From the NCBI RefSeq assembly GCF_001718695.1, contig NZ_CP013420.1:2852001-2916000 (forward strand): 64,000 bases of DNA, given 5' to 3'. The stretch comes from Burkholderia ubonensis. GTDB lineage: Bacteria; Pseudomonadota; Gammaproteobacteria; Burkholderiales; Burkholderiaceae. Below, piece after piece: positions 31,651 to 43,521 of the stretch. Made by a program: the position numbers and the translations under genes. A model generated the notes under the pieces. The model saw only the letters and a program-made list of their open reading frames with translations. It did no database searches and had not been told where the DNA came from. How positions within the stretch are numbered: the stretch's first letter is position 1; each line of letters opens with the position of its first letter.

Positions 31651-32265
31651 ATGCCGAACTTCACGCTGTTTCTCGCCACGTCGATCGCGATCACGTTCGC
31701 GCCCGGCCCGGACAACCTTCAGGTGCTCGCGCGCGGCATCTCGCAGGGCCGCGCGGCCGGCCTCGTCGCGGCGCTCGGCTTCGCCGCCGGCGTGACGTTC
31801 CACACGACGCTCGCCGCGCTCGGCGTCGCGGCGGTGCTGCGTTCGTCGCCGGTCGCGTTCCAGATCCTGAAGCTCGCGGGCGCCGCGTACCTGATCTGGA
31901 TCGGCATCAAGGCGCTGCGCAGCCAGGGCCTCGCGACCGCGCACGAGCGCGCGCCGCAGCCGCTGTGGTCGATCTTCCGCCAGAGCGTGGTCGGCAACCT
32001 GATGAACCCGAAGGTGACGCTGTTCTTCGTCGTGTTCCTGCCGCAGTTCGTCGATGCCCGCGGCATGCAGAGCGTGACGCTGCAGATGTTCGAGCTCGGC
32101 GCGCTGTTCATGCTGCAGACGGCCGCGATCTTCTCGCTGTTCGGCGTGTGCGCCGGCGCGATCGGCACGTGGCTGAAGCGCCGCCCGAAGGCGGGCGTGT
32201 GGCTCGACCGGCTCGCCGGCGCGACGTTCATCGCGATCGGCATCCGCGTCGCGCTGAAGGACTGA
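31651..32265 (+). CDS. LysE/RhtB-family amino acid exporter
   Basis: The 204-residue inner-membrane protein has about six helices. The N-terminal TFAPGPDNLQVLARGISQGRAAGL and the mid-protein NPKVTLFFVVFLPQFVD are the LysE/RhtB hallmarks. The substrate is unknown; homoserine, threonine or other amino acids are possible. It is 5 bases before the NUDIX gene, so the two are co-transcribed. Confidence 0.92.
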   Translation: MPNFTLFLATSIAITFAPGPDNLQVLARGISQGRAAGLVAALGFAAGVTFHTTLAALGVAAVLRSSPVAFQILKLAGAAYLIWIGIKALRSQGLATAHERAPQPLWSIFRQSVVGNLMNPKVTLFFVVFLPQFVDARGMQSVTLQMFELGALFMLQTAAIFSLFGVCAGAIGTWLKRRPKAGVWLDRLAGATFIAIGIRVALKD

Positions 32266-32270
32266 CGCCG

Positions 32271-33128
32271 ATGACGTTTCCGTGCATCGCCGCCGCGCGC
32301 CGCTTCGACCCGGCCGCGCACCTGCGTTTCGTGATCGCCGGCCGCCAGGTGGGCTGGGTGCGGCGTTCCGACGCAGCGCGGCTCGCCCGCTGGCCCGACG
32401 TGTTCGACCTGACGGACGACCGCGTCACGCTGTCCGACCGCTACGACACGGTCGACGCGCGCAGCATGGCGCTCGCGAGCGCGATCGGCGCGCTCGCGGC
32501 CGAAGGCGCGATTCCCGGCTGGCGCGACGAGATCTACGCGATCCGCAACCGCTTCGACGATCCGCCGCTCGCGTACATCGAGCGGGCCGCGTCGCGGTTC
32601 TTCGGCACGCAGACTTATGCGGTGCATTTGAACGGCATCGTAGAATATGCGGTTCGCCCAGGGGCGCCGGCTGCGCCGCAGATGTGGCTCGGCCGCCGCA
32701 GCGCGACCAAGGCGACCGATCCCGGCATGCTCGACAACGTCGTCGCGGGCGGCATCGGCTGGGGGCTCGGTGTTCACGAGACGCTGGCCAAGGAGTGCTG
32801 GGAGGAAGCCGGCATTCCGCCCGAACTGGCGGCGCGCGCGATCGCGGGCCGCGCGGTGCAGGTGCTCTGCTCGCTGCCGGAAGGCACGCAGTCCGAACTG
32901 CTGTTCGTCTACGACCTGCCGCTGCCGCGCGACTTCGCGCCGCACAACCAGGACGGCGAAGTCGCCGAGCACCTGCTGGCGGGCGTGCCCGAGGTGATCG
33001 GGTGGCTGCGGGATGGCCAGGCGACGCTCGATGCGAGCCTCGCGATGCTCGACACGCTGCTGCGCCACCGCTGGCTCGCGCCGGAAGACGCGGCGGGCAT
33101 CGACGCGCTGTTCGCGCCGGCGGCCTGA
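32271..33128 (+). CDS. DUF4743 / NUDIX hydrolase
   Basis: The 285-residue protein has an N-terminal DUF4743 domain (to about residue 120) and a C-terminal NUDIX domain. The NUDIX box is GGIGWGLGVHETLAKECWEEAG, a degenerate form of GX5EX7REUXEEXG. This type is found fused to or near thiamine pyrophosphokinases in eukaryotes, but the substrate here is not known. It follows the LysE gene closely. Confidence 0.88.
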   Translation: MTFPCIAAARRFDPAAHLRFVIAGRQVGWVRRSDAARLARWPDVFDLTDDRVTLSDRYDTVDARSMALASAIGALAAEGAIPGWRDEIYAIRNRFDDPPLAYIERAASRFFGTQTYAVHLNGIVEYAVRPGAPAAPQMWLGRRSATKATDPGMLDNVVAGGIGWGLGVHETLAKECWEEAGIPPELAARAIAGRAVQVLCSLPEGTQSELLFVYDLPLPRDFAPHNQDGEVAEHLLAGVPEVIGWLRDGQATLDASLAMLDTLLRHRWLAPEDAAGIDALFAPAA

Positions 33129-33203
33129 CGCGCGACGCCGGTTGCGCGCGCCAGCTGCGCGCGCCAACATTTTCACGAATACGGAAACGAAGGGAGTACG
33201 GTC

Positions 33204-34088
33204 ATGTCGGCCGATCACAGCTTTATCCTGAAACTGTCGTGCCCCGACCGGCACGGCATCGTCCACGCGGTCTCGGGCTTCCTGTTCGAGCGCGGCAGCA
33301 ACATCCTCGACTCGGCGCAGTTCGGTGACAGCCGCACCGGCGAATTCTTCATGCGCGTGCACTTCGACCAGAACGGCAGCGGCGCGGACGTCGCGACGAC
33401 GCTCGATGCGCTGCGCGCGCAGTTCGCGCCGCTCGCAGAGCAGTTCGCGATGCGCTGGGAGCTGCATGACGCGGCGGTGAAGCCGCGCGTCGTGATCATG
33501 GTGTCGAAGATCGGCCATTGCCTGAACGACCTGCTGTTCCGCTACCGCACGGGCCAGCTGCCGATCGAGATCCCGGCGATCGTGTCGAACCACAAGGACT
33601 TCTACCAGCTCGCGGCGAGCTACGACATCCCGTTCCATCACTTCCCGCTCGTCGGCGGCTCGTCCGACGCCGCGAAGGCCGCGCAGGAAGCGCGCGTGCT
33701 GGAAGTGATCGACGAGCACCAGGCCGACCTCGTCGTGCTGGCGCGCTACATGCAGATCCTGTCGCAGGACATGTGCGAGCGGCTCGCCGGGCGCGCGATC
33801 AACATCCACCATTCGTTCCTGCCGAGCTTCAAGGGCGCGAAGCCGTACTACCAGGCGTTCGACCGCGGCGTGAAGCTGATCGGCGCGACCGCGCACTACG
33901 TGACGACCGACCTGGACGAAGGCCCGATCATCGAGCAGGAAGTGGAGCGCGTCGATCACAGCATGACGCCGGACCAGCTGACCGCGATCGGCCGCGACGT
34001 CGAGTGCGTGACGCTCGCGCGCGCGGTGAAGTGGCACGTCGAACACCGGATCGTGCTGAACGGGACGAAGACGGTCGTGTTCCGCTGA
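33204..34088 (+). CDS. purU: Formyltetrahydrofolate deformylase
   Basis: PurU hydrolyses 10-formyl-THF to THF and formate to balance one-carbon pools. The 294-residue product has an N-terminal ACT domain (SFILKLSCPDRHGIVHAVSG) and a C-terminal formyltransferase fold with NIHHSFLPSFKGAKPY, where the Asn and His are catalytic, and the downstream Asp in DEGPIIEQ. It is followed by a strong bidirectional terminator. Confidence 0.96.
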   Translation: MSADHSFILKLSCPDRHGIVHAVSGFLFERGSNILDSAQFGDSRTGEFFMRVHFDQNGSGADVATTLDALRAQFAPLAEQFAMRWELHDAAVKPRVVIMVSKIGHCLNDLLFRYRTGQLPIEIPAIVSNHKDFYQLAASYDIPFHHFPLVGGSSDAAKAAQEARVLEVIDEHQADLVVLARYMQILSQDMCERLAGRAINIHHSFLPSFKGAKPYYQAFDRGVKLIGATAHYVTTDLDEGPIIEQEVERVDHSMTPDQLTAIGRDVECVTLARAVKWHVEHRIVLNGTKTVVFR

Positions 34089-34125
34089 GCGGCGCATCGC
34101 GCCGGCCGCTTGCCGGCCCGCCAGC

Positions 34126-34163
34126 AAAAACGCCGCGCTCGTAATCGAGCGCGGCGTTTTTTT
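34126..34163. terminator. Bidirectional terminator between purU and the AI-2E-type permease gene
   Basis: A perfect 11-bp core stem (34131-34141 with 34146-34156) extended by A/T pairs has A run on the left and T run on the right. It lies between convergent genes and can act on both strands. Confidence 0.9.
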
Positions 34164-34189
34164 CGTAGGCCGGGTGACGGCGCGCGGGG

Positions 34190-35278
34190 TCAGATCAGCC
34201 GCAGCATGTACAGCTCGCGCTTCACGTATGCGTAGAAGATCGGCGCGGCGATCACGCCCGGCAGCCCGAACGCGGCTTCCATCACGAGCATCGCGAGCAG
34301 CAGCTCCCACGCGCGCGACTCGATCTGGCCGCCGATGATCTTCGCGTTCAGGAAGTACTCGAGCTTGTGGATGATCACGAGGAACGCGAGCGACGCGATC
34401 GCGGTGCCCATGCTCACCGACAGCGACACCGCGACGATCAGCGTGTTCGAGATCAGGTTGCCGATCACCGGCAGCAGGCCGACGATGAACGTGACGAGCA
34501 CGAGCGTCTTCGACAGCGGCAGCCGCTCGTGGAAGATCGGCAGCGCGACGAGCAGGTACAGGCTCGTGAAGAACGCGTTGATCGCCGAGATCTTGATCTG
34601 CGCGAACACGATCCGGCGGAACGCGTCGGCGAAGCGCGACACGCGCGTGACGAGCGCGGTCGACAGCGGCCTGCGCACCTTGTCGTGCTCGACGCCGATC
34701 GCGATCATCGCACCGATGATCATCCCGAACAGCACGTGGCCGAAGCCGCGCGCGACGCTCTTGCCGCTCTGCTGGAGCTGGTCCATGTGCGTGTGCATCA
34801 GCAAGGCCGCCTTCGTCTTCATCTGCTCGACGTCGACGGGCAGCAGGTTCGCGATCCAGGCCGGCGTGCGCGCGCGGGTCTGCTCGACGATCTGCATCAG
34901 CTGGCCGAGCAGGCCCTGCAGGTTCGGCACCGCGTGCTCGAAGTGCTCGATGATGCCGATCGTGAGGCCCGTCAGCGCGCCGACGATCGCGACGGACAGC
35001 AGCACGACCGCGACCCAGCGCGCCCGCATGCTCGTCGTGTGCCGTTCGATCACGGGCGCGATCGTGTGGATCAGTTGGTAGACGAGCAGGCCGGCCAGCA
35101 TGCCGCCGAGCAGCTTCAGTTCGAGGACGAGCCACATCGAGAGGAGCGCCAGCAGGTAGCTGCCGATCTCGATCGCCGACAGTTTCGGCAGGCTGAAGTC
35201 GCTCGTCAGCCGGACGCTGCGCAGGTGCGGCTCCTTGTTCTGCGCGTCGCGCGGCGACTCGTGTTGCTTCTCCGTCAT
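34190..35278 (-). CDS. AI-2E (PerM) family transporter
   Basis: The 362-residue protein has about eight membrane segments with the family region PLSKTLVLVTFIVGLLPVIGNL and a conserved C-terminal pair of helices. Despite the family name, only some members move autoinducer-2; several are Na+/H+ antiporters or uncharacterised permeases. The ATG at 35278 (MTEKQHESPR) was chosen over a further upstream frame. Confidence 0.88.
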   Translation of the reverse strand: MTEKQHESPRDAQNKEPHLRSVRLTSDFSLPKLSAIEIGSYLLALLSMWLVLELKLLGGMLAGLLVYQLIHTIAPVIERHTTSMRARWVAVVLLSVAIVGALTGLTIGIIEHFEHAVPNLQGLLGQLMQIVEQTRARTPAWIANLLPVDVEQMKTKAALLMHTHMDQLQQSGKSVARGFGHVLFGMIIGAMIAIGVEHDKVRRPLSTALVTRVSRFADAFRRIVFAQIKISAINAFFTSLYLLVALPIFHERLPLSKTLVLVTFIVGLLPVIGNLISNTLIVAVSLSVSMGTAIASLAFLVIIHKLEYFLNAKIIGGQIESRAWELLLAMLVMEAAFGLPGVIAAPIFYAYVKRELYMLRLI

Positions 35279-35522
35279 GATTTCCTGGTGTCGTTCGTGC
35301 GCCCGGCCATGCGAGGTCCGGCCGGCGGCGTTCGCCCTTCGCTGCACCGAATTGGTGCGGATGGCGAACCTTACGACCGTAAAGTATAGCCGCCATTATG
35401 AGCCGCCACGGGGCCATTTGGTGCGTGGTGCGAACGCAAAAAGGGAAAACGCCGACGGGCCGCCGAACGGCAGCCGGGGAGGGGGCGCGCGCGGCCGTCC
35501 TGCCGCGCGCGGCGCGGCGGGA

Positions 35523-38408
<2,886 letters not shown>

Positions 38409-38604
38409 GAACCTGGCGAAAAGGAGGGGGGACCAAACCTGCTACTATAACGGCTTTTCGAGACCGTCGTTCGGGGCTCCCGACCTTTGCAGCAGCTGTC
38501 AGCAAGGCCGTCGCCCGCGCCCGGCCGGCCGCCCGGGCCAACGGCCGTGATCTTCCGCCGCCCGCTGCCGGGCGGACATTCCGATCATTCGAAATTCACT
38601 CCCG

Positions 38605-39792
38605 ATGTCCAATCCGTCCGCCACGTCTTCCCGCATGACCGCGCCCGAATTGCGCGCGACCACGTCGCTCGCCGCGATCTTCGCGCTGCGCATGCTCGGC
38701 CTGTTCATGATCATGCCGGTGTTCTCGGTCTACGCGAAAACCATCCCGGGCGGCGACAACGTGCTGCTCGTCGGCATCGCGCTCGGGGCCTACGGCGTCA
38801 CGCAGTCGCTGCTCTACATCTTCTACGGCTGGGCGTCCGACAAGTTCGGCCGCAAGCCGGTGATCGCGACCGGCCTTTTGATCTTCGCGATCGGCAGCTT
38901 CGTCGCCGCGTTCGCGCACGACATCACGTGGATCATCGTCGGCCGCGTGATCCAGGGGATGGGCGCGGTGTCGTCCGCGGTGCTCGCGTTCATCGCGGAC
39001 CTGACGTCCGAGCAGAACCGCACGAAGGCGATGGCGATGGTCGGCGGCTCGATCGGCGTGTCGTTCGCGGTCGCGATCGTCGGCGCGCCGATCGTGTTCC
39101 ACTGGGTCGGGATGAACGGGCTGTTCGCGCTCGTCGGCGTGCTGTCGATCCTCGCGATCGGCGTCGTGCTGTGGGTCGTGCCGAATGCGGCGAAGCCCGT
39201 GCACGTGCCCGCGCCGTTCTCCGAAGTGCTGCACAACGCCGAGCTGCTGCGCCTCAATTTCGGCGTGCTCGTGCTGCATGCGACGCAGACCGCGCTGTTT
39301 CTCGTCGTGCCGCGCCTGCTCGTCGACGGCGGGCTGCCGGTCGCGTCGCACTGGAAGGTCTACCTGCCGGTGATGGCACTCGCGTTCGTGATGATGGTGC
39401 CGGCGATCATCGTCGCGGAAAAGCAGGGCAAGATGAAACCCGTGCTGCTCGGCGGCATCCTCGCTATCCTGATCGGCCAATTGCTGCTGGGCAGCACGCC
39501 GCATACCATCCTGATTGTGGCCGCGGTGCTGTTCGTCTATTTCTTGGGATTCAACATCCTGGAAGCGTCGCAGCCGTCGCTGGTCTCGAAGCTCGCGCCG
39601 GGCTCGCGCAAGGGCGCGGCCACGGGCGTGTACAACACGACGCAATCGATCGGGCTCGCGCTCGGCGGCGTCGTGGGCGGGTGGCTGCTCAAGCATGGCG
39701 GCGCGAACACGGTGTTCTACGCGTGCTCGGGCCTCGTGGCCGCGTGGCTTATAATCGCGGCCAGCATGAAGGCGCCGCCGCGCAAGGCCTGA
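38605..39792 (+). CDS. MFS transporter, YajR-like
   Basis: This is a 395-residue, 12-helix major facilitator. Motif A is visible as GWASDKFGRKPVIATG between helices 2 and 3, and RVIQGMGAVSSAVLAFIADL follows in helix 4-5. It resembles YajR without the extra C-terminal domain. Substrate is unknown. The order uvrA-MFS-ssb is the normal one in Burkholderia. Confidence 0.9.
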   Translation: MSNPSATSSRMTAPELRATTSLAAIFALRMLGLFMIMPVFSVYAKTIPGGDNVLLVGIALGAYGVTQSLLYIFYGWASDKFGRKPVIATGLLIFAIGSFVAAFAHDITWIIVGRVIQGMGAVSSAVLAFIADLTSEQNRTKAMAMVGGSIGVSFAVAIVGAPIVFHWVGMNGLFALVGVLSILAIGVVLWVVPNAAKPVHVPAPFSEVLHNAELLRLNFGVLVLHATQTALFLVVPRLLVDGGLPVASHWKVYLPVMALAFVMMVPAIIVAEKQGKMKPVLLGGILAILIGQLLLGSTPHTILIVAAVLFVYFLGFNILEASQPSLVSKLAPGSRKGAATGVYNTTQSIGLALGGVVGGWLLKHGGANTVFYACSGLVAAWLIIAASMKAPPRKA

Positions 39793-39894
39793 CCCCTTAT
39801 CCGGGCTCGCATCGGCGGGGCTTGCCGGGCAGCCCGGCGGGCCGGCTCGACGTGATCCGCGAGCGGCCCGGCATCGAATCTATTGGAGAAACAC

Positions 39895-40446
39895 ATGGCA
39901 TCCGTCAACAAGGTCATCCTCGTCGGCAATCTCGGCGCCGATCCTGAAGTCCGTTACCTGCCGAGCGGCGACGCGGTTGCGAACATCCGTCTCGCGACGA
40001 CCGACCGCTACAAGGACAAGGCGAGCGGCGAGTTCAAGGAAATGACCGAGTGGCATCGCGTCGCGTTCTTCGGCCGCCTCGCGGAAATCGTCAGCGAATA
40101 CCTGAAGAAGGGTTCGTCGGTGTATATCGAAGGCCGCATCCGCACCCGCAAGTGGCAAGGCCAGGACGGCCAGGACCGTTACTCGACCGAAATCGTCGCC
40201 GACCAGATGCAGATGCTCGGCGGCCGCGGTGGTTCGGGCGGCGGCGGCGGTGGTGGTGACGAAGGCGGTTACGGCGGCGGCTACGGCGGTGGCGGCGGCA
40301 GCCGCGGCGGCGAGCAGGCGGAACGCGGCAGCCGTACCGGCGGCGCATCGCGCGGCGGTGCGGGCGGTGCAGGTGGCGGCCAGAGCCGTCCGAGCGCGCC
40401 GGCCGGCGGCGGGTTCGACGAGATGGACGACGATATTCCGTTCTGA
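39895..40446 (+). CDS. ssb: Single-stranded DNA-binding protein
   Basis: SSB coats ssDNA in replication and repair. The 183-residue product has the OB fold ([20 protein letters not shown], then [15 protein letters not shown]), a Gly/Ser-rich linker and the acidic tail DDDIPF that binds partner proteins. A strong ribosome site, GGAG, precedes the ATG. The gene is the last core gene before the island. Confidence 0.97.
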   Translation: MASVNKVILVGNLGADPEVRYLPSGDAVANIRLATTDRYKDKASGEFKEMTEWHRVAFFGRLAEIVSEYLKKGSSVYIEGRIRTRKWQGQDGQDRYSTEIVADQMQMLGGRGGSGGGGGGGDEGGYGGGYGGGGGSRGGEQAERGSRTGGASRGGAGGAGGGQSRPSAPAGGGFDEMDDDIPF

Positions 40447-40474
40447 TTTCCCGTATCCGAGAAATGTAAAGATC

Positions 40475-40502
40475 AACCCCGCCTTTTGGTGGGGTTTTTT
40501 CT
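40475..40502 (+). terminator. Terminator of ssb
   Basis: A 9-bp stem (40475-40483 with 40488-40496, one G-U pair) with a TTTT loop is followed by a T run. It lies 28 bases past the ssb stop and marks the end of the core sequence. Confidence 0.9.
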
Positions 40503-40702
40503 TTATATATCTGGGATTCAGAGCGTTCCTTGACCCGCAACATTTGCCGGAGGGGTACCGCGGCGGCAGACGATTTTTCGCTGATAACGCATATCGTCAA
40601 CTTTCGGTGTTAGCAATCCTGAGGCGCGGGCTTCCCCAGGCGTTGCCATGAAAAAGTCGTAAACATTGCGTACCTTGAGTCGGCAGCATCAAGGAGAGAC
40701 GC
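40503..40702. other. Left junction of the genomic island, noncoding
   Basis: About 200 bases separate the ssb terminator from the first recombinase gene. GC falls here compared with the core. I found no tRNA and no clear direct repeat for an attachment site. The exact boundary cannot be fixed because the right end of the island is outside the window. A ribosome site (GGAGAG) precedes the first recombinase ATG. Confidence 0.5.
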
Positions 40703-41902
40703 ATGCAAGTGCGATTTCACGTGGTTACGGTTCTGCATCCAGGAGGGGAGCGTCTTCCAATCCTGCTTGATGCGGAAAGGCAACCGGTGCCATGGATTAA
40801 CGCGTATCTCATCAAGCACCTGCGTCCCAGGCTGTCTGTCAACAGTCTCATCAAGACGTTGCGCGCTCTCGGTTATATGTGGGCTTGGGCGTTGGCAGAG
40901 GCGTTTCCGCTGGAGACGCGTCTAGTTTCTGGCGAAGGTCTGAGTCAGGACGAGATCGTCAGTCAGCTTTACCCCTGGTTGCGGCGCAACTTCCAGACAA
41001 CCCGAAAAGTTCGCAAGCTCATCGTTTCGCCGAGCACCGTAGCGTTTCGTCTGAACGTCGTTTCGCAGTGTGTCAGGTGGCATCTCGAGTGCGCGATATT
41101 CGCGATGCCAGTGGGTAGCCCAGAAATTCGCGAAATGCGAGAGAGGTTGACGTTCATTGAGCGTAGCTTCTCAACAGCGGGGCGCGTGCGCGTCGAGTCT
41201 TCGACTCATGCGACGCCGCTGTCGACAGATCAACAGCAACGACTATTGCGGATCTGCCATCCTGACTCTCGCGAGAATCCATGGAAAAAGCCGTATCGGC
41301 AGCGCAACTTCCTGATCGTGCTGATGATGGCAATGCTCGGTGTGCGTCGGGGGGAGTTGCTCAAGCTTCGGGTTTCGGACTGCCACTTGTCTCGCGCTAT
41401 TCCCGAAATCCGTGTGCAGAGATCGCCCGACGATCCAAGTGATCCCCGGATCAACGAGCCGCAAGTCAAGACCGAGTCGAGACTTCTACCGTGCAACACA
41501 TCGCTAGCCAGGTACCTTAACGACTACATCTGCACGACGCGCCGAAATATCCCAGGAGCCGGCAGGAGCCCGTTCCTATTTCTAAGTCGAGGCGGACAAC
41601 CGATGAGCCTTGCGCGCGTGAATGGTCTCCTTGATCAGATCGCAATTGTTCATCCTGAATTCGAAGGTCTGCACCCGCATTGCCTGCGCAGCACATGTGC
41701 GACCAACTTCCGCGAGGCTGGCTTGCGCAATGGATTGGACGAGGAGCGAATCGACAAGGACATGATGTACTTCTTTGGCTGGCGCTCGGCCGACTCAGTG
41801 ATGCCGTATATCGATGCGGCCATCCGGCGCGAATCGTGTGAGATCAGCCTGAGCTACCAGGCTGCGTCCCTTGGCAGGTCAATCTTCCGGAGCGACGCAT
41901 GA
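40703..41902 (+). CDS. Tyrosine recombinase, first of three (TnpA-like)
   Basis: This 399-residue site-specific recombinase has an N-terminal SAM-like DNA-binding domain and a C-terminal catalytic domain. The catalytic residues are visible: Arg in RRGELLKLRVSD, the HxxR box in HPHCLRSTCATNF, a Trp in the GWRS motif at the second His position, and Tyr in VMPYIDAA. It overlaps the next gene by 4 bases (ATGA). GC content and codon use are clearly below those of the core. It probably mediates movement of the island with the two recombinases that follow. Confidence 0.88.
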   Translation: MQVRFHVVTVLHPGGERLPILLDAERQPVPWINAYLIKHLRPRLSVNSLIKTLRALGYMWAWALAEAFPLETRLVSGEGLSQDEIVSQLYPWLRRNFQTTRKVRKLIVSPSTVAFRLNVVSQCVRWHLECAIFAMPVGSPEIREMRERLTFIERSFSTAGRVRVESSTHATPLSTDQQQRLLRICHPDSRENPWKKPYRQRNFLIVLMMAMLGVRRGELLKLRVSDCHLSRAIPEIRVQRSPDDPSDPRINEPQVKTESRLLPCNTSLARYLNDYICTTRRNIPGAGRSPFLFLSRGGQPMSLARVNGLLDQIAIVHPEFEGLHPHCLRSTCATNFREAGLRNGLDEERIDKDMMYFFGWRSADSVMPYIDAAIRRESCEISLSYQAASLGRSIFRSDA

Positions 41903-43521
41903 CGAACAGCGACGTGAACCAAGCTATGGCGGAACACCTGCGGCGGTACGGCCTTCCAGCGTTGCCGGATTTCGTTGTTGACCGGGATGGACGGCGAATG
42001 GACCTCCATGGCACGGTATGGAAGTTTAATGTGGCGACTGAGCACATAGCCGTCGACTGGTCCAGCTTTGCCGACTGCAATGCGATTGTGAGCTATGCGC
42101 TGCGGCGATGGGCCGTGCTGCTGCTTGCTCAACAAGCTGGCCGAACCGTGGCGAACGGTATCCGCACCATTGTCGATGCGCTTCGCGATCCCCTCTCAGA
42201 ACGGGGTCAACATATGTGGCCAGGGCTGGCCGAGATTACTGATCCAGTGCGTATGCGAACGGCTCTGCGCGCCCAGATGGAAAGGGCAATTCAGGGCCTG
42301 CGAGTACGGAAAGCAATGGTCGACTTTTACGTCCTGCGCCATTGGTATCTTTGGTCATCGGAAATGTTGGACTGCCTCGGTTTCGACGAGGAATTCGCTC
42401 TCGAACTCGATGAAGTTCAAATTCCTGCGCGACCGTCGCGTCTTGCGGTTGAACTCGAGGACGAGGAGTGCGGTCCGCTCTGGGATACCGAAGTGACGAT
42501 TCTTCGTCGCGCGCTGCTGGAGGATGTATCGACGGCGCGTCAGCACGTAATGCAGCGCGCGGCAGTCGCGCTCAGTCTTGCATACGGTCGCAATCCATCT
42601 AACTTCTGCCTGCTGCGGGAGACAGACTTTAGGAATGTGCTTGCAGGGTTTGACGTGCTGGAGCAATGGACGCTCTCAATTCCCAGAATTAAGAAGCCGG
42701 GTGTTGGTGCCAGGCAGGCCTTTATCGAGGAACGCGTGAGCGACGAACTGGCGGGCTTCTTGCGGACGCTTCTTGATGCGAACAAATTGGTTGACTGTGG
42801 CGATCACCCCCGGCCTATCTTCATGCGCGAGAATTTTGATCGTTGGTGTCAGGACACCGGCGTCGGTGAATACGGCTACCACATTAAAGTCGATGAATTC
42901 CGCCTGTTGATAAAACGGTTTGCCGTACGGATGAATCTTTTTTCCCCACGTACGGGGCAGGCTCTTCATGTTACTTCCCGTCGGTTGCGCTATACGTTCG
43001 CGACGACAATGGTGGAATTGGGTGTGTCAAAGAGAGTGCTTGCCGCCATGCTTGATCACTCCGACACGCAGCACGTTCAGGTTTATTACGCCCTGAAGGG
43101 GCGGCGCCTGACCAAGATTCTCGATCAGGCGGCCGCGCTGAAGATGGGGCCGCTGATGAGGCTGTTTCGTGGAACACTGGTACCGTCATCCGAGTGTGCC
43201 GTGAGTGGCCCTGATCCTACGAAGCGCATCCAGTTCGTTGGTGATATATCGGCGGTACTGCCGGTTGAAATCGGAGCCTGCGGACAGGATCAGCTTTGTG
43301 CCCTTGATCCACCGTTCTCGTGCTACCTCTGTCCAAAGTTCCAACCCTACGTGGAAGCCGACCATCAGGCGGTGCTAAGCGAACTGCTCGCGGGCCGCAA
43401 GTACCGTCAAACGAAATACGGCGCGCGTTTGTCAATCCAGTTGGATGATGTCATCTACGCGGTTGCGCAAGTGATCCGAGAGGTCGACGAATATGTCTGC
43501 GGGCGTCGCAAGAAAGCGTAA
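41899..43521 (+). CDS. Tyrosine recombinase, second of three
   Basis: The 540-residue product has a long N-terminal region and a C-terminal tyrosine recombinase domain. Motifs: RRLRYTFATTMVELGVSKR (the box II RxxR form, with Arg replacing the usual His), LDHSDTQHVQVYYAL with the nucleophilic Tyr. The first Arg may be that in YGRNPSNF. A Cys-rich stretch near the end (CGQDQLCALDPPFSCYLCPKF) could bind zinc. It overlaps the genes on both sides (4 and 29 bases). Confidence 0.85.
   Translation: MTNSDVNQAMAEHLRRYGLPALPDFVVDRDGRRMDLHGTVWKFNVATEHIAVDWSSFADCNAIVSYALRRWAVLLLAQQAGRTVANGIRTIVDALRDPLSERGQHMWPGLAEITDPVRMRTALRAQMERAIQGLRVRKAMVDFYVLRHWYLWSSEMLDCLGFDEEFALELDEVQIPARPSRLAVELEDEECGPLWDTEVTILRRALLEDVSTARQHVMQRAAVALSLAYGRNPSNFCLLRETDFRNVLAGFDVLEQWTLSIPRIKKPGVGARQAFIEERVSDELAGFLRTLLDANKLVDCGDHPRPIFMRENFDRWCQDTGVGEYGYHIKVDEFRLLIKRFAVRMNLFSPRTGQALHVTSRRLRYTFATTMVELGVSKRVLAAMLDHSDTQHVQVYYALKGRRLTKILDQAAALKMGPLMRLFRGTLVPSSECAVSGPDPTKRIQFVGDISAVLPVEIGACGQDQLCALDPPFSCYLCPKFQPYVEADHQAVLSELLAGRKYRQTKYGARLSIQLDDVIYAVAQVIREVDEYVCGRRKKA

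Noticed and set aside
31719..35417. Very long minus-strand open frame of about 1,230 codons
   Set aside because: It runs antisense across lysE, the NUDIX gene, purU and through the permease gene. It is rich in Arg, Ala, Asp and His runs, typical of shadow frames in high-GC DNA. The true genes have clear motifs.
38409..38604. LexA/SOS box between uvrA and the MFS gene
   Set aside because: I found no CTGT-N8-ACAG palindrome in this gap.
40447..40702. Attachment site next to ssb
   Set aside because: No direct repeat could be matched because the right end of the island is not in the window.
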